Shown here in pieces: positions 16,441 through 24,160 of a stretch of 64,000 bases of DNA. This DNA comes from Salegentibacter salarius (GTDB taxonomy: Bacteria > Bacteroidota > Bacteroidia > Flavobacteriales > Flavobacteriaceae): assembly GCF_900168265.1 (NCBI RefSeq), contig NZ_FVZF01000003.1, positions 1-64,000 of the forward strand. Direction: 5' to 3'. The position numbers and the translations under genes were made by a program. The number at the start of each line of letters is the position of its first letter. Position 1 is the stretch's first letter. The notes beneath the pieces are model-generated. The model did not search any database. It saw only the letters and a list, made by a program, of their open reading frames with translations, and was not told the DNA's origin.

Positions 16441-19400
16441 TATGCTTTTTCAGAAATTGATTTCTTTTCTGTTTGAGCTGCTTCAGGAGCGCCCGAAATT
16501 TTTTCTTGTAACCATTGGAATATGATATAAAGAATAGGAATTACAAAAACACCTACAACCGTTCCAATTAGCAATCCACCGGCAGCTCCTGTACCAATAG
16601 ACCTGTTACCTTCGGCTCCTACACCTGTAGCAAGTACCAAAGGAGTTAGTCCTAAAATAAATGCGAAAGAGGTCATTAAAATAGGTCGCAATCTAACACG
16701 CGCGCCGTCTACTGCAGCTTCGGTTAAAGGCATTCCTTCCCTACGCCGCTGTATGGCAAACTCTACAATAAGAATAGCGTTTTTGGCCAGTAAGCCAATC
16801 AACATTATTAGGGCTATCTGGAAGTAGATATTATTTTGTAAACCTGCCATCCAGGTGGTGAAATATGCTCCTGCAATTCCAATAGGTAAAGAGAGTATTA
16901 CCGAAAATGGTAAGAGGTAACTTTCGTATTGCGCTGCCAGTAAAAAGTAAACAAATACAATACTTAAGAGGAAGATTATTCCCGCCTGGCCTGAAGAAGC
17001 GATTTCTTCCCGGGTAAGTCCGGAGAAAGCCACGTCATATTCGTTAGGTAAACTTTGTTCTGCAGTTTGCTGAATGGCCGTAATTGCATCTCCCGAGCTA
17101 TAACCCGGAGCTGAAGAACCGGTAAGTGTTACCGCATTAAACAGATTAAAACGGGTTACGGTTTGTGGACCATAGATTCGATCTAAAGTCACGAATTGTG
17201 AAACCGGTGCCATTTCCCCGCTGGGAGTTTTAAGGAACATGCTATTAAGGCTTTCCTTATTTACACGATCTTCGGGCAGAGCCTGTACAAAAACACGATA
17301 TTGTTTTCCAAATCGGCTAAAGTTAGCAGTATAAATACCTCCAATATATCCCTGTAGGGTACTTAAAATATCACTAATGCTTACTCCGGCTTCTTTTGCC
17401 TTAGGCACATCAATATCCATTTGTAACTGCGGATAATTTGTGCTAAAAGGATTAGAAGCAAAGGCGATCTCAGGTCGCTGCATTAGATTTCCTACAAACT
17501 GGGTAGCTGTTTCGTCTAAAGCTTTTAGCTCACCCGATGCTCTGTCTACCAATTGCATTTCAAAACCATCTGCACTACCAAACCCGGGAACACTGGGCGG
17601 AGTGAAATAAATGATCTGAGCGTCGTTGATAGAGGCAGCCTTTTTATTAAGCTGAGCGATAATTCCGTCTACCGAAGTTGCTTCTGTTTCCCTGTCTCCC
17701 CAGTCTTCCAGAATAATAAAGCCCATAGCATTAGAACTACCTGCACCCGAGAAAAAGTTACGCCCGGCAATAACTGTTGCGGTACGTACTCCTTCAACGC
17801 TTTCCATTTGATCGTAAAGTGTTTGGGAAACCTCATAGGAGCGGTCCAAAGAAGAACCAGGAGGAAGTTCGGCATTAACGAAAATTACTCCCCGGTCTTC
17901 GGTAGGGACAAAACCTTTAGGAATAGAGCTATCTGCCCAAAAGATACCTGCCGCGGCAATCGCCAGGATTAGAAAAGTAATCCATTTGTGTTTTACTAAA
18001 AAGCCTAATGAGCTTGTATATTTTCTCGTTGTAGCTTTAAACCCTGCATTAAAAGCACTATAAAACCTTTGTAAAAAGTTTTTCTTTTTATGTTCTTCAG
18101 AATGTGGTTTTAAGAATAATGCACATAGGGCGGGACTTAAGGTTAGCGCGTTTACTGCTGAAATTAATATCGCAACAATAAGTGTCACACCAAATTGCTC
18201 ATAAAATACTCCAGATGGTCCCTGTATAAAAGTAATAGGAATAAAAACCGCTGCCATTACCAGGGTAATGGAAACAATAGCACCAGCAATTTCACTCATT
18301 GCTGAAACTGAAGCTTTTTTGGCACTTTCGGCGCCATCTTCCAACTTGGCATGGACGGCTTCAACAACTACAATAGCATCATCTACCACAATACCAATGG
18401 CGAGGACCAGTGCGAATAAAGTAAGCAGGTTAACTGAATATCCTAAAACCCCAAGAAAGAAAAATGTTCCGATAATCGAAACAGGAACAGCAATCGCCGG
18501 GATTAATGTAGATCTAAAGTCCTGAAGAAATACAAATACCACTAAGAAAACCAGCAAGAATGCTTCAATTAAAGTGGTTTTTACTTTTCCTATAGATGCG
18601 GTTAAGAATTTGTTGGTGTCATAGTTAATAATATAATCTACGCCTTCCGGAAAATCTTCTTTTAGATCATCCAGTTTTACATAGATCTCTTCAATAACTT
18701 CCTGGGCATTTGAACCCGGAGTTTGAAAAACACCAAAACTAATAGCCGGATGCCCTTTAGACCTGGAAAGTGAAGAGTAGGAGAACGCATCCAGTTCTAC
18801 CTTTCCAACATCTTTAACTCTTAAAAACTGACCATTATCCTGGGCAGAAATAATAATGTTTTCATATTCTTCAGCAGTTTTATAACGGCCTTTGTATTTC
18901 AATACATATTCAAAAGACTCGCCTGCGTTTTGTCCTAAAGCTCCCGCGGCTGCTTCTAAACTTTGTTCTCCAATGGCTGAGGTTACATCCCTTGGCACCA
19001 AACCGTAGTTCGCCATTTTAGCGGGATCTAACCAAACTCGCATTGCGTAGTCTTTTCCTCCAAATACATTAACCTCACCAACACCGTTAATTCGCTGTAG
19101 TTCTGGTTTTACATTAATATTCAAATAATTCTGAATAAATGTATCGTCGTAATCTGGATTGGTAGAGTATAAACCGGCATATAATAAAGCCGAGTTTTGT
19201 CTTTTTGTAGTCGTTACACCGGCCCGAATAACTTCATCGGGTAACACTGCATTAGCCCTGGAAACCCGGTTTTGAACGTTTACGGCGGCAATATCTGGGT
19301 CGTAGCCCTGTTCAAAGAAAACTGTTATACTGGCGCTACCATTATTACTTGCGCTGGAGGTAAGGTATGTCATTCCTTCCACCCCGTTAATTTGCTCTTC

Positions 19401-19595
19401 AATAGGTACAACTACACTTTCAAGTATTGTCTCTGCATTAGCCCCGGGATAAGATGCATTTACCTGCACCGTAGGTGGTGCAATGTCTGGATATTGAGTT
19501 ACCGGTAATTCTGATAGTCCTAAAACACCTAAAATCACAATGATAATAGATACTACTGTAGATAATACAGGACGTTCTATAAAGGTTTTTAGCAT
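16440..19595 (-). CDS. RND multidrug efflux permease (HAE1, AcrB-like)
   Basis: Inner membrane proton-driven drug exporter, 1051 residues, with the AcrB topology: two halves each with a large periplasmic loop and six membrane helices. N-terminal FIERPVLSTVVSIIIVILG, the proton-relay Asp pair in AIGIVVDDAIVVVEAVHAKL-like helix 4, and the second-half GLLAKNAILIVEFA helix are clear. Middle gene of the adaptor-pump-channel operon under a GbsR/MarR-type regulator; seven bases after the adaptor gene. Confidence 0.96.
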   Translation of the reverse strand: MLKTFIERPVLSTVVSIIIVILGVLGLSELPVTQYPDIAPPTVQVNASYPGANAETILESVVVPIEEQINGVEGMTYLTSSASNNGSASITVFFEQGYDPDIAAVNVQNRVSRANAVLPDEVIRAGVTTTKRQNSALLYAGLYSTNPDYDDTFIQNYLNINVKPELQRINGVGEVNVFGGKDYAMRVWLDPAKMANYGLVPRDVTSAIGEQSLEAAAGALGQNAGESFEYVLKYKGRYKTAEEYENIIISAQDNGQFLRVKDVGKVELDAFSYSSLSRSKGHPAISFGVFQTPGSNAQEVIEEIYVKLDDLKEDFPEGVDYIINYDTNKFLTASIGKVKTTLIEAFLLVFLVVFVFLQDFRSTLIPAIAVPVSIIGTFFFLGVLGYSVNLLTLFALVLAIGIVVDDAIVVVEAVHAKLEDGAESAKKASVSAMSEIAGAIVSITLVMAAVFIPITFIQGPSGVFYEQFGVTLIVAILISAVNALTLSPALCALFLKPHSEEHKKKNFLQRFYSAFNAGFKATTRKYTSSLGFLVKHKWITFLILAIAAAGIFWADSSIPKGFVPTEDRGVIFVNAELPPGSSLDRSYEVSQTLYDQMESVEGVRTATVIAGRNFFSGAGSSNAMGFIILEDWGDRETEATSVDGIIAQLNKKAASINDAQIIYFTPPSVPGFGSADGFEMQLVDRASGELKALDETATQFVGNLMQRPEIAFASNPFSTNYPQLQMDIDVPKAKEAGVSISDILSTLQGYIGGIYTANFSRFGKQYRVFVQALPEDRVNKESLNSMFLKTPSGEMAPVSQFVTLDRIYGPQTVTRFNLFNAVTLTGSSAPGYSSGDAITAIQQTAEQSLPNEYDVAFSGLTREEIASSGQAGIIFLLSIVFVYFLLAAQYESYLLPFSVILSLPIGIAGAYFTTWMAGLQNNIYFQIALIMLIGLLAKNAILIVEFAIQRRREGMPLTEAAVDGARVRLRPILMTSFAFILGLTPLVLATGVGAEGNRSIGTGAAGGLLIGTVVGVFVIPILYIIFQWLQEKISGAPEAAQTEKKSISEKA

Positions 19596-19601
19596 AGCTT
19601 T

Positions 19602-20726
19602 TTATTTAAAAACTGTGTTGAAGGAATTTACAATACTATCTAAAGCGATAGGCTGAGGTTGTATTTTGGTACCCGTTTTTACTTTGTTAGCTCCTTTAGC
19701 CAGAATAGTGGTTCCTTTTTCTACGCCTTCATTCACTACATAAACCTTATCTATTTCTGCAATAATATTTAGAGAAGAAGCAATCAGGCTTGAATCGGTT
19801 TTTACTTTGTAAACAAAAGTTTTTCCCTGTTGTTCAAAGGTGGAAAGGGTGGGAACTATTAATGCATCTTCATATACATTAGGTATTTTAACTGTACCGC
19901 TACTTCCATTTCTAAGCAAACCCTGGCGATTATCGAATTTAGCCCGAAAGGTTACGGTACCGGTCTGCTGATTTATTTCTCCGGAAATTGTTTCTATAGT
20001 TCCTTTCTTTTCATATTCATTTCCGTTGGCCAGAATCAAATTAATTTCAGGAAGATTTTTTATTTTTTCTTCCATACTATTAGCCTCGGTATTACTCATA
20101 AAGCTTAGGAAGTCTTTCTCATTCATAGAAAAGAAAGCGTAAACCTCATCGGTTTGGGAAACCGTGGTAAGGGGAGTGGGATCGCCGGGTGAAACCAAAG
20201 CGCCATTTCTAAAATTAATGTCTCCTACATAACCGTCTACCGGGCTTTTGATTTTAGCGTAGCCAATACTGGCTGCAATACTGTTGTAATTTGCCTCAGC
20301 TTGTGAAAGCTGCGCTTTCGCGGTTTCTAATTGAACTTCGCTAATGATATCTTTTTCAACCAGGGGTTTTAGTTTTTCAACTTCTACGCGGGCTGCATTT
20401 ACATTTGCTTTTGCGGCTTCAGCATCACCAGACAAAGATTCGGTTTCAAGCTTAAAGAGTAGCTGCCCTTTCTTTACTTTTTCACCTGCATCAACCAAAA
20501 CATCGGTAACATAGCCAGAAACTTTTGCTCTCACTTCACTATTTACAACACCTTCAATACTGGTGGGGTATGAAGTATATCCGGTAACCGTCCTGGTAGG
20601 TACATCTATTACCGGGAAAGGTTGTGGGCCCTGGGCCTCTTGAGCTGGCTGTCCCTTTTTGCTGTCTGAGCACGAAGTGAAAACTGCTGCGCTTATAAGG
20701 AGACTAAAATAGATTATCTTTCTCAT
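19602..20726 (-). CDS. RND efflux periplasmic adaptor (AcrA-like lipoprotein)
   Basis: Membrane fusion protein linking pump and channel. Lipobox AAVFTSCSDSKK sets an inner-membrane lipid anchor. Barrel-sandwich halves flank a coiled-coil hairpin: VRAKVSGYVTDVLVDAGEKV and KGQLLFKLETE, then helices about 85-140, then YAKIKSPVDGYVGDINFRNG. 374 residues is the family length. First structural gene of the operon, 15 bases after the regulator gene. Confidence 0.95.
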   Translation of the reverse strand: MRKIIYFSLLISAAVFTSCSDSKKGQPAQEAQGPQPFPVIDVPTRTVTGYTSYPTSIEGVVNSEVRAKVSGYVTDVLVDAGEKVKKGQLLFKLETESLSGDAEAAKANVNAARVEVEKLKPLVEKDIISEVQLETAKAQLSQAEANYNSIAASIGYAKIKSPVDGYVGDINFRNGALVSPGDPTPLTTVSQTDEVYAFFSMNEKDFLSFMSNTEANSMEEKIKNLPEINLILANGNEYEKKGTIETISGEINQQTGTVTFRAKFDNRQGLLRNGSSGTVKIPNVYEDALIVPTLSTFEQQGKTFVYKVKTDSSLIASSLNIIAEIDKVYVVNEGVEKGTTILAKGANKVKTGTKIQPQPIALDSIVNSFNTVFK

Positions 20727-20741
20727 TGCTTTTACTATGAA

Positions 20742-21230
20742 TTATTGGTTGTCTATGTTCTTCTTTAATTTATTAACTGCTGCAGTCGCTTCATCCAGAA
20801 AGTCTAGCAGGCTTTTTTGAAACTCCAGGTCAAAAGGAGGATCTTCCTTGTTCAATTCGTTACTCTGTATTTTAAATTCAAGCACTTCTTTATGAATGCA
20901 TCTTTGCGCTTCCCATTTGGCCGTCATTTCATCAATGTATTTTTCCATAAGATCTGGCTTTACTACAAAATAGCGTTTGCGGTCTCCCGTTTTTGTATAA
21001 TACTCTATTCTGTTGGTTGCCTGTAAGTGTTCTAGATGGCAGGATACGGTACTTTTCCCCGCATTTAAATCCATCACCAATTGATCGAAAGTGATTCCTT
21101 TTTTTCCTGTAACTATGGCGGTGGCAAAGATCCTTGCGGCCACTGGCGCTAATTGATATTCTTTTTCAAACTGAACGCCCAGTTTTTCAATGAGGCGGGT
21201 TTTTTCTTTTTCTAAGTCAGATTTATTCAT
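20742..21230 (-). CDS. GbsR/MarR-type transcriptional regulator of the efflux operon
   Basis: Winged-helix DNA-binding protein. The helix-turn-helix is in KKGITFDQLVMDLNAGKSTV followed by SCHLEHLQATNRIEYY and the wing TGDRKRYFVVKPD (about 45-110); the C-terminal helices probably dimerise. This pattern, PVAARIFATAIV before the HTH, is that of the GbsR-like MarR proteins often placed before Bacteroidota RND operons. 162 residues. Likely senses a drug-like ligand and represses its own operon; a palindrome lies in its promoter region. Confidence 0.85.
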   Translation of the reverse strand: MNKSDLEKEKTRLIEKLGVQFEKEYQLAPVAARIFATAIVTGKKGITFDQLVMDLNAGKSTVSCHLEHLQATNRIEYYTKTGDRKRYFVVKPDLMEKYIDEMTAKWEAQRCIHKEVLEFKIQSNELNKEDPPFDLEFQKSLLDFLDEATAAVNKLKKNIDNQ

Positions 21231-21262
21231 TCTTTTCTTTTGAAGCTGCGAAATTAATGTTT

Positions 21263-21283
21263 GGTTCCGGATAAACCGAACTA
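21263..21283. promoter_or_regulatory. Possible operator of the efflux regulator
   Basis: GGTTCCGGATAAACCGAAC is an imperfect palindrome (GTTCCGG / CCGAAC) 33 bases upstream of the regulator start, in the region where a promoter (TAATTTCG-like box nearer the gene) would lie. Position suits autorepression; specificity is inferred only. Confidence 0.35.
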
Positions 21284-21301
21284 AATAAGTTTAAATATTT
21301 G

Positions 21302-22143
21302 TTAAAGCGCGTCCGGCAGGGACTTCAGGAAATTGAGTTCATCGGATTTTAGCACAAATCCGGCACGAACCATACTCCTGTTTTCTTCATAATTGAGAAG
21401 ACTTTCAGAATTTCCTTTAAACCATTCCAGCATTAAATAAATATTAGAAGAATTAAAAGGTTTATACATTAAACGTGTTCTCAATGTACCGTTCCAATCT
21501 TTAGTGCCTTTCATCAACATAACATCTACAAGAAACTCATTAGGTATAATGTTGTAGGTAAGGTTTAATTTGCCATAGCCAACATATTCGATCAAATCTG
21601 GGTTATCTTTTTTGTATCTGAAAGGGACCAGCCTTTAATACTAACCAAGAAATTTTCGTTAATAGCGGTGTGATAGCCCAGGGAAATTCTATTCCAGCTT
21701 CTGGAATATATACTGTCTCGCCCGTTAGACTCGTGTTCTAATTGCAAATATGCCATCCCGGCTAAATGATCGTTTCGGTTGTAAATCGGTTTCCCTAGAG
21801 CAAGACCGGGTTGAAAATTAATCTCCTGAAAAGGACTTGAGAATTTATAAATATTCCAAAAAGCCTTTTGAGTGTAGGTAAGAAACAAATGCGTATCAAA
21901 CGGTAAAGTATTTCGGGTAAGTAAAGCTTTAAAGCTAATTTGATATTTTGCATCGGCGGTTTCTGATGAGATTTCTTTATCTGTTGAAATACCGCTTATA
22001 AAATAATTATCCTTGTGTATAGAAAATACGGGCATTTTCTCTAGAGTATCATTTATCTTTTCTCGGGATAATCTTTGAGAAGTAGCTTCACCGATACTTA
22101 AAGTGAAAATTATTAAAAGGAGAAAGTAAGCCCTGTTTATCAT
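21302..22143 (-). pseudogene. pldA: Outer membrane phospholipase A, split by a frameshift
   Basis: Would hydrolyse phospholipids in the outer membrane. Frame 1 (from ATG 22143) has a signal peptide MINRAYFLLLIIF...ATSQ and the catalytic region LEHESNGRDSIYSRSWNRIS, matching OMPLA His, Ser and Asn. It ends at TGA just past KKITQI. A -1 shift at the run AAAAAAG (21607-21613) continues as DNPDLIEYVGYGKLNLTY... to ESLLNYEENRSMVRAGFVL, the normal barrel end, ending at 21302. Joined length is about 280 residues, like the 289 of E. coli. Either one A has been lost (mutation or sequencing error) or a -1 ribosomal frameshift is used; the run is in the A-AAA-AAG phase. TACTTTTG box upstream fixes the start. 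Confidence 0.8.
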
Positions 22144-22167
22144 TTTTGTACATTTTATAAGAACCAG

Positions 22168-22175
22168 CAAAAGTA
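22168..22175 (-). promoter_or_regulatory. Promoter box TACTTTTG of pldA
   Basis: Exact TAnnTTTG match on the minus strand, about 25 bases before the ATG. It overlaps an in-frame TTG that would otherwise lengthen the protein by nine residues, so that start is rejected. Confidence 0.6.
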
Positions 22176-22226
22176 TGCTTAGTTCTGAATCTCCCGAACT
22201 AACAATCTTTAAATTTCCGTTAAAAG

Positions 22227-22257
22227 AAAAAACCCAACTTTTTAGTTGGGTTTTTTA
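22227..22257 (-). terminator. Terminator of the asparaginase gene
   Basis: AAAAACCCAACT / AGTTGGGTTTTT hairpin with T runs on both strands; it lies 20 bases past the asparaginase stop codon and upstream of the pldA promoter. Confidence 0.8.
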
Positions 22258-22278
22258 ATCTAATAGGTTGGTATGTAA

Positions 22279-23355
22279 CTAGTTGTTATAAATTCCTATT
22301 TCCAGGTCGCCATTCTTATTCATTTTTGCGCGGTACATTCCCGCGGTATTAAATTCCATTGAAACATTTCCCTGGTGATCTATTGCGATGATTCCGCCAC
22401 TACCGCCAAGTTCGGGGTTTTTATTCTGGATCACTTCTTTAGTAGCTTCGGCAAGACTCATTTCTTTATATTCCATTAATGCTGAAATATCATAGGCTAC
22501 GACTCCACGAATAAAAAATTCTCCCCAGCCGGTTGCAGATATCGCTGCGGTTTTATTATTAGCGTAAGTTCCAGCGCCAATTATTGGAGCATCGCCTATG
22601 CGCCCCCATTTTTTATTGGTCATTCCGCCGGTTGAGGTTCCTGCCGCCAGGTTTCCATTTTTGTCTAAAGCGGCACAACCAACAGTGCCAAATTTAGAAT
22701 CTTTGATAAACGGATCTACAAAAGCAGTCTTCCCATCGTGATCAAGCTCTGTTTTTTCTGAATCTCTTTCCTTTAAGCGTTCTAAACTTTTAAATCGGTT
22801 TTCGGTATAGAAATATTCAGGATCTACTATTTCCAAATTTCGTTCTTCAGCAAATTGTTCAGCTCCTTTTCCCGAAAGCATTACGTGTTCTGAATTCTCC
22901 ATGACTTCCCAGGCTAAATTTATTGGGTTTTTCACGGTGGTTACTCCAGAAACTGCTCCTGCATTTAAAGTCTGCCCATCCATTATTGAAGCATCGAGCT
23001 CATTTTTGCCTTCGTTTGTAAAAACAGCTCCTTTCCCGGCGTTGAAAAGTGGTGAATTCTCCATGATATTTATAGTTCGCTGCACAGCTTGAATTGCAGT
23101 TCCGCCATTGGCGAGAATTTCGTGCCCCGTTCTTATGGCTTCTTCCAGTTTGGCTTTATAGGCTTGTTCAAGGGAATCGCTCATATTTTCCTTTAAAATT
23201 GTACCCGCGCCGCCGTGAATTACAATGCCAAAGTTTTCTACGGAATCCTGATCTTTTTTGGTTTCGGTAGTTTCATTTGTTTGAGTTTCTTTTTCAGCAG
23301 AAGTATTACAGGCTAAAAAAAGTGATAAACTGAATAAAAGGAATATTTTTTTCAT
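22279..23355 (-). CDS. Isoaspartyl peptidase/L-asparaginase (Ntn hydrolase lipoprotein)
   Basis: Plant-type asparaginase that cleaves isoaspartyl dipeptides and asparagine after self-cleavage. The nucleophile is Thr224 in KFGTVGCAALDKNG, with AAGTSTGGMTNKKWGRIGDA behind it and the alpha-subunit motif FGIVIHGGAGTI at 42-53; NAGKGAVFTNEGKNELDASI is also typical. Lipobox SLFLACN predicts export to the envelope, seen often in this phylum. 358 residues. Divergent from the dioxygenase gene, with its own terminator. Confidence 0.93.
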   Translation of the reverse strand: MKKIFLLFSLSLFLACNTSAEKETQTNETTETKKDQDSVENFGIVIHGGAGTILKENMSDSLEQAYKAKLEEAIRTGHEILANGGTAIQAVQRTINIMENSPLFNAGKGAVFTNEGKNELDASIMDGQTLNAGAVSGVTTVKNPINLAWEVMENSEHVMLSGKGAEQFAEERNLEIVDPEYFYTENRFKSLERLKERDSEKTELDHDGKTAFVDPFIKDSKFGTVGCAALDKNGNLAAGTSTGGMTNKKWGRIGDAPIIGAGTYANNKTAAISATGWGEFFIRGVVAYDISALMEYKEMSLAEATKEVIQNKNPELGGSGGIIAIDHQGNVSMEFNTAGMYRAKMNKNGDLEIGIYNN

Positions 23356-23374
23356 AAAAAGTGTGATTTTCAGC

Positions 23375-23382
23375 CGAAGATA
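23375..23382 (-). promoter_or_regulatory. Possible promoter box TATCTTCG of the asparaginase gene
   Basis: One mismatch to TAnnTTTG on the minus strand, about 27 bases before the start codon. Confidence 0.35.
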
Positions 23383-23407
23383 AGCATTTGTATAATTTTT
23401 TGATCTT

Positions 23408-23486
23408 GCGCCGGGGATAGCAGTGTAAATCCCGCAGGCGCCAACAGGCGACGAGGAATTGCAGCGAATAGCCCGTTAAGGCGCCC
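23408..23486. repeat. GGCGCC-bounded palindromic repeat in the divergent gap
   Basis: Hairpin GCGCC-GG-GGGAT...ATCCC-GCA-GGCGC (23408-23441) followed by a block with GCAGCGAATAGCCCG and a second GGCGCC (23480-23485). The GCAGCGxATAGCCCG phrase is frequent between genes of flavobacteria. It separates the two divergent promoters. Confidence 0.6.
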
Positions 23487-23543
23487 AAAAAGATAATGAA
23501 ATCGTCCTTTTTTTCGAGCTTTAAGTTGTAATTTTAAGCAATA

Positions 23544-23551
23544 TAATTTTG
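23544..23551 (+). promoter_or_regulatory. Promoter box TAATTTTG of the dioxygenase gene
   Basis: Exact TAnnTTTG only five bases before the ATG, so the transcript should start at or next to the start codon (leaderless). Confidence 0.6.
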
Positions 23552-23556
23552 AAATC

Positions 23557-24099
23557 ATGGCAGTAAATAAACCTTTTAACCTTAATAAATGGGTTGAGCA
23601 AAACCGCGAATCGCTTAAGCCGCCGGTTGGTAACCGAAATCTTTATAAAGAATCTGAAGATTATATTGTAATGGTTGTGGCCGGGCCCAACGCCCGTAAA
23701 GATTACCATTATAACGAGACAGAAGAGCTTTTTTACCAGTTAGAAGGTGAAATAGAAGTGCATATTCAGGAAGATGGTGAAAAAAAGACAATGCAATTAG
23801 GCCCGGGAGATATGTACCTGCATCCCGGAAAAGTACCGCACTCGCCGGTGAGAAAAGAAGGTTCGATTGGCCTGGTTGTGGAGAGAAAAAGGCTTCAATT
23901 AGAGGGTAAGGACGGACTTTTATGGTTTTGCGATAATTGTAGCCATAAATTGTATGAGGTCTATTTTCCCTTAACCGATATCGAGAAAGATTTTCTAAAA
24001 CATTTTAAGCATTTCTACGGAAGCAAAGACTTGCGAACCTGCGATAACTGCGGGGAAGTGATGCCGGTAGACGAACGTTATGTTGCCGGGACAGATTAG
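23557..24099 (+). CDS. nbaC: 3-hydroxyanthranilate 3,4-dioxygenase
   Basis: Cupin Fe(II) enzyme that opens the ring of 3-hydroxyanthranilate (kynurenine pathway), giving 2-amino-3-carboxymuconate semialdehyde. Iron ligands are His51, Glu57 and His95, in KDYHYNETEELFYQLEG and GKVPHSPVRK; the second, rubredoxin-like metal site is Cys125/Cys128 (WFCDNCSH) and Cys162/Cys165 (TCDNCGE). The numbering agrees with the well-studied Cupriavidus enzyme. 180 residues. Precedes an aldehyde dehydrogenase by 61 bases. Used for tryptophan breakdown or NAD synthesis; no other kynurenine genes are in the window. Also called haaO. Confidence 0.95.
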   Translation: MAVNKPFNLNKWVEQNRESLKPPVGNRNLYKESEDYIVMVVAGPNARKDYHYNETEELFYQLEGEIEVHIQEDGEKKTMQLGPGDMYLHPGKVPHSPVRKEGSIGLVVERKRLQLEGKDGLLWFCDNCSHKLYEVYFPLTDIEKDFLKHFKHFYGSKDLRTCDNCGEVMPVDERYVAGTD

Positions 24100-24160
24100 C
24101 GTTAAAAATTTAGTATTTTAGCAGGAAACACACAAAAGAACAGATAAAATTTACAAATTA

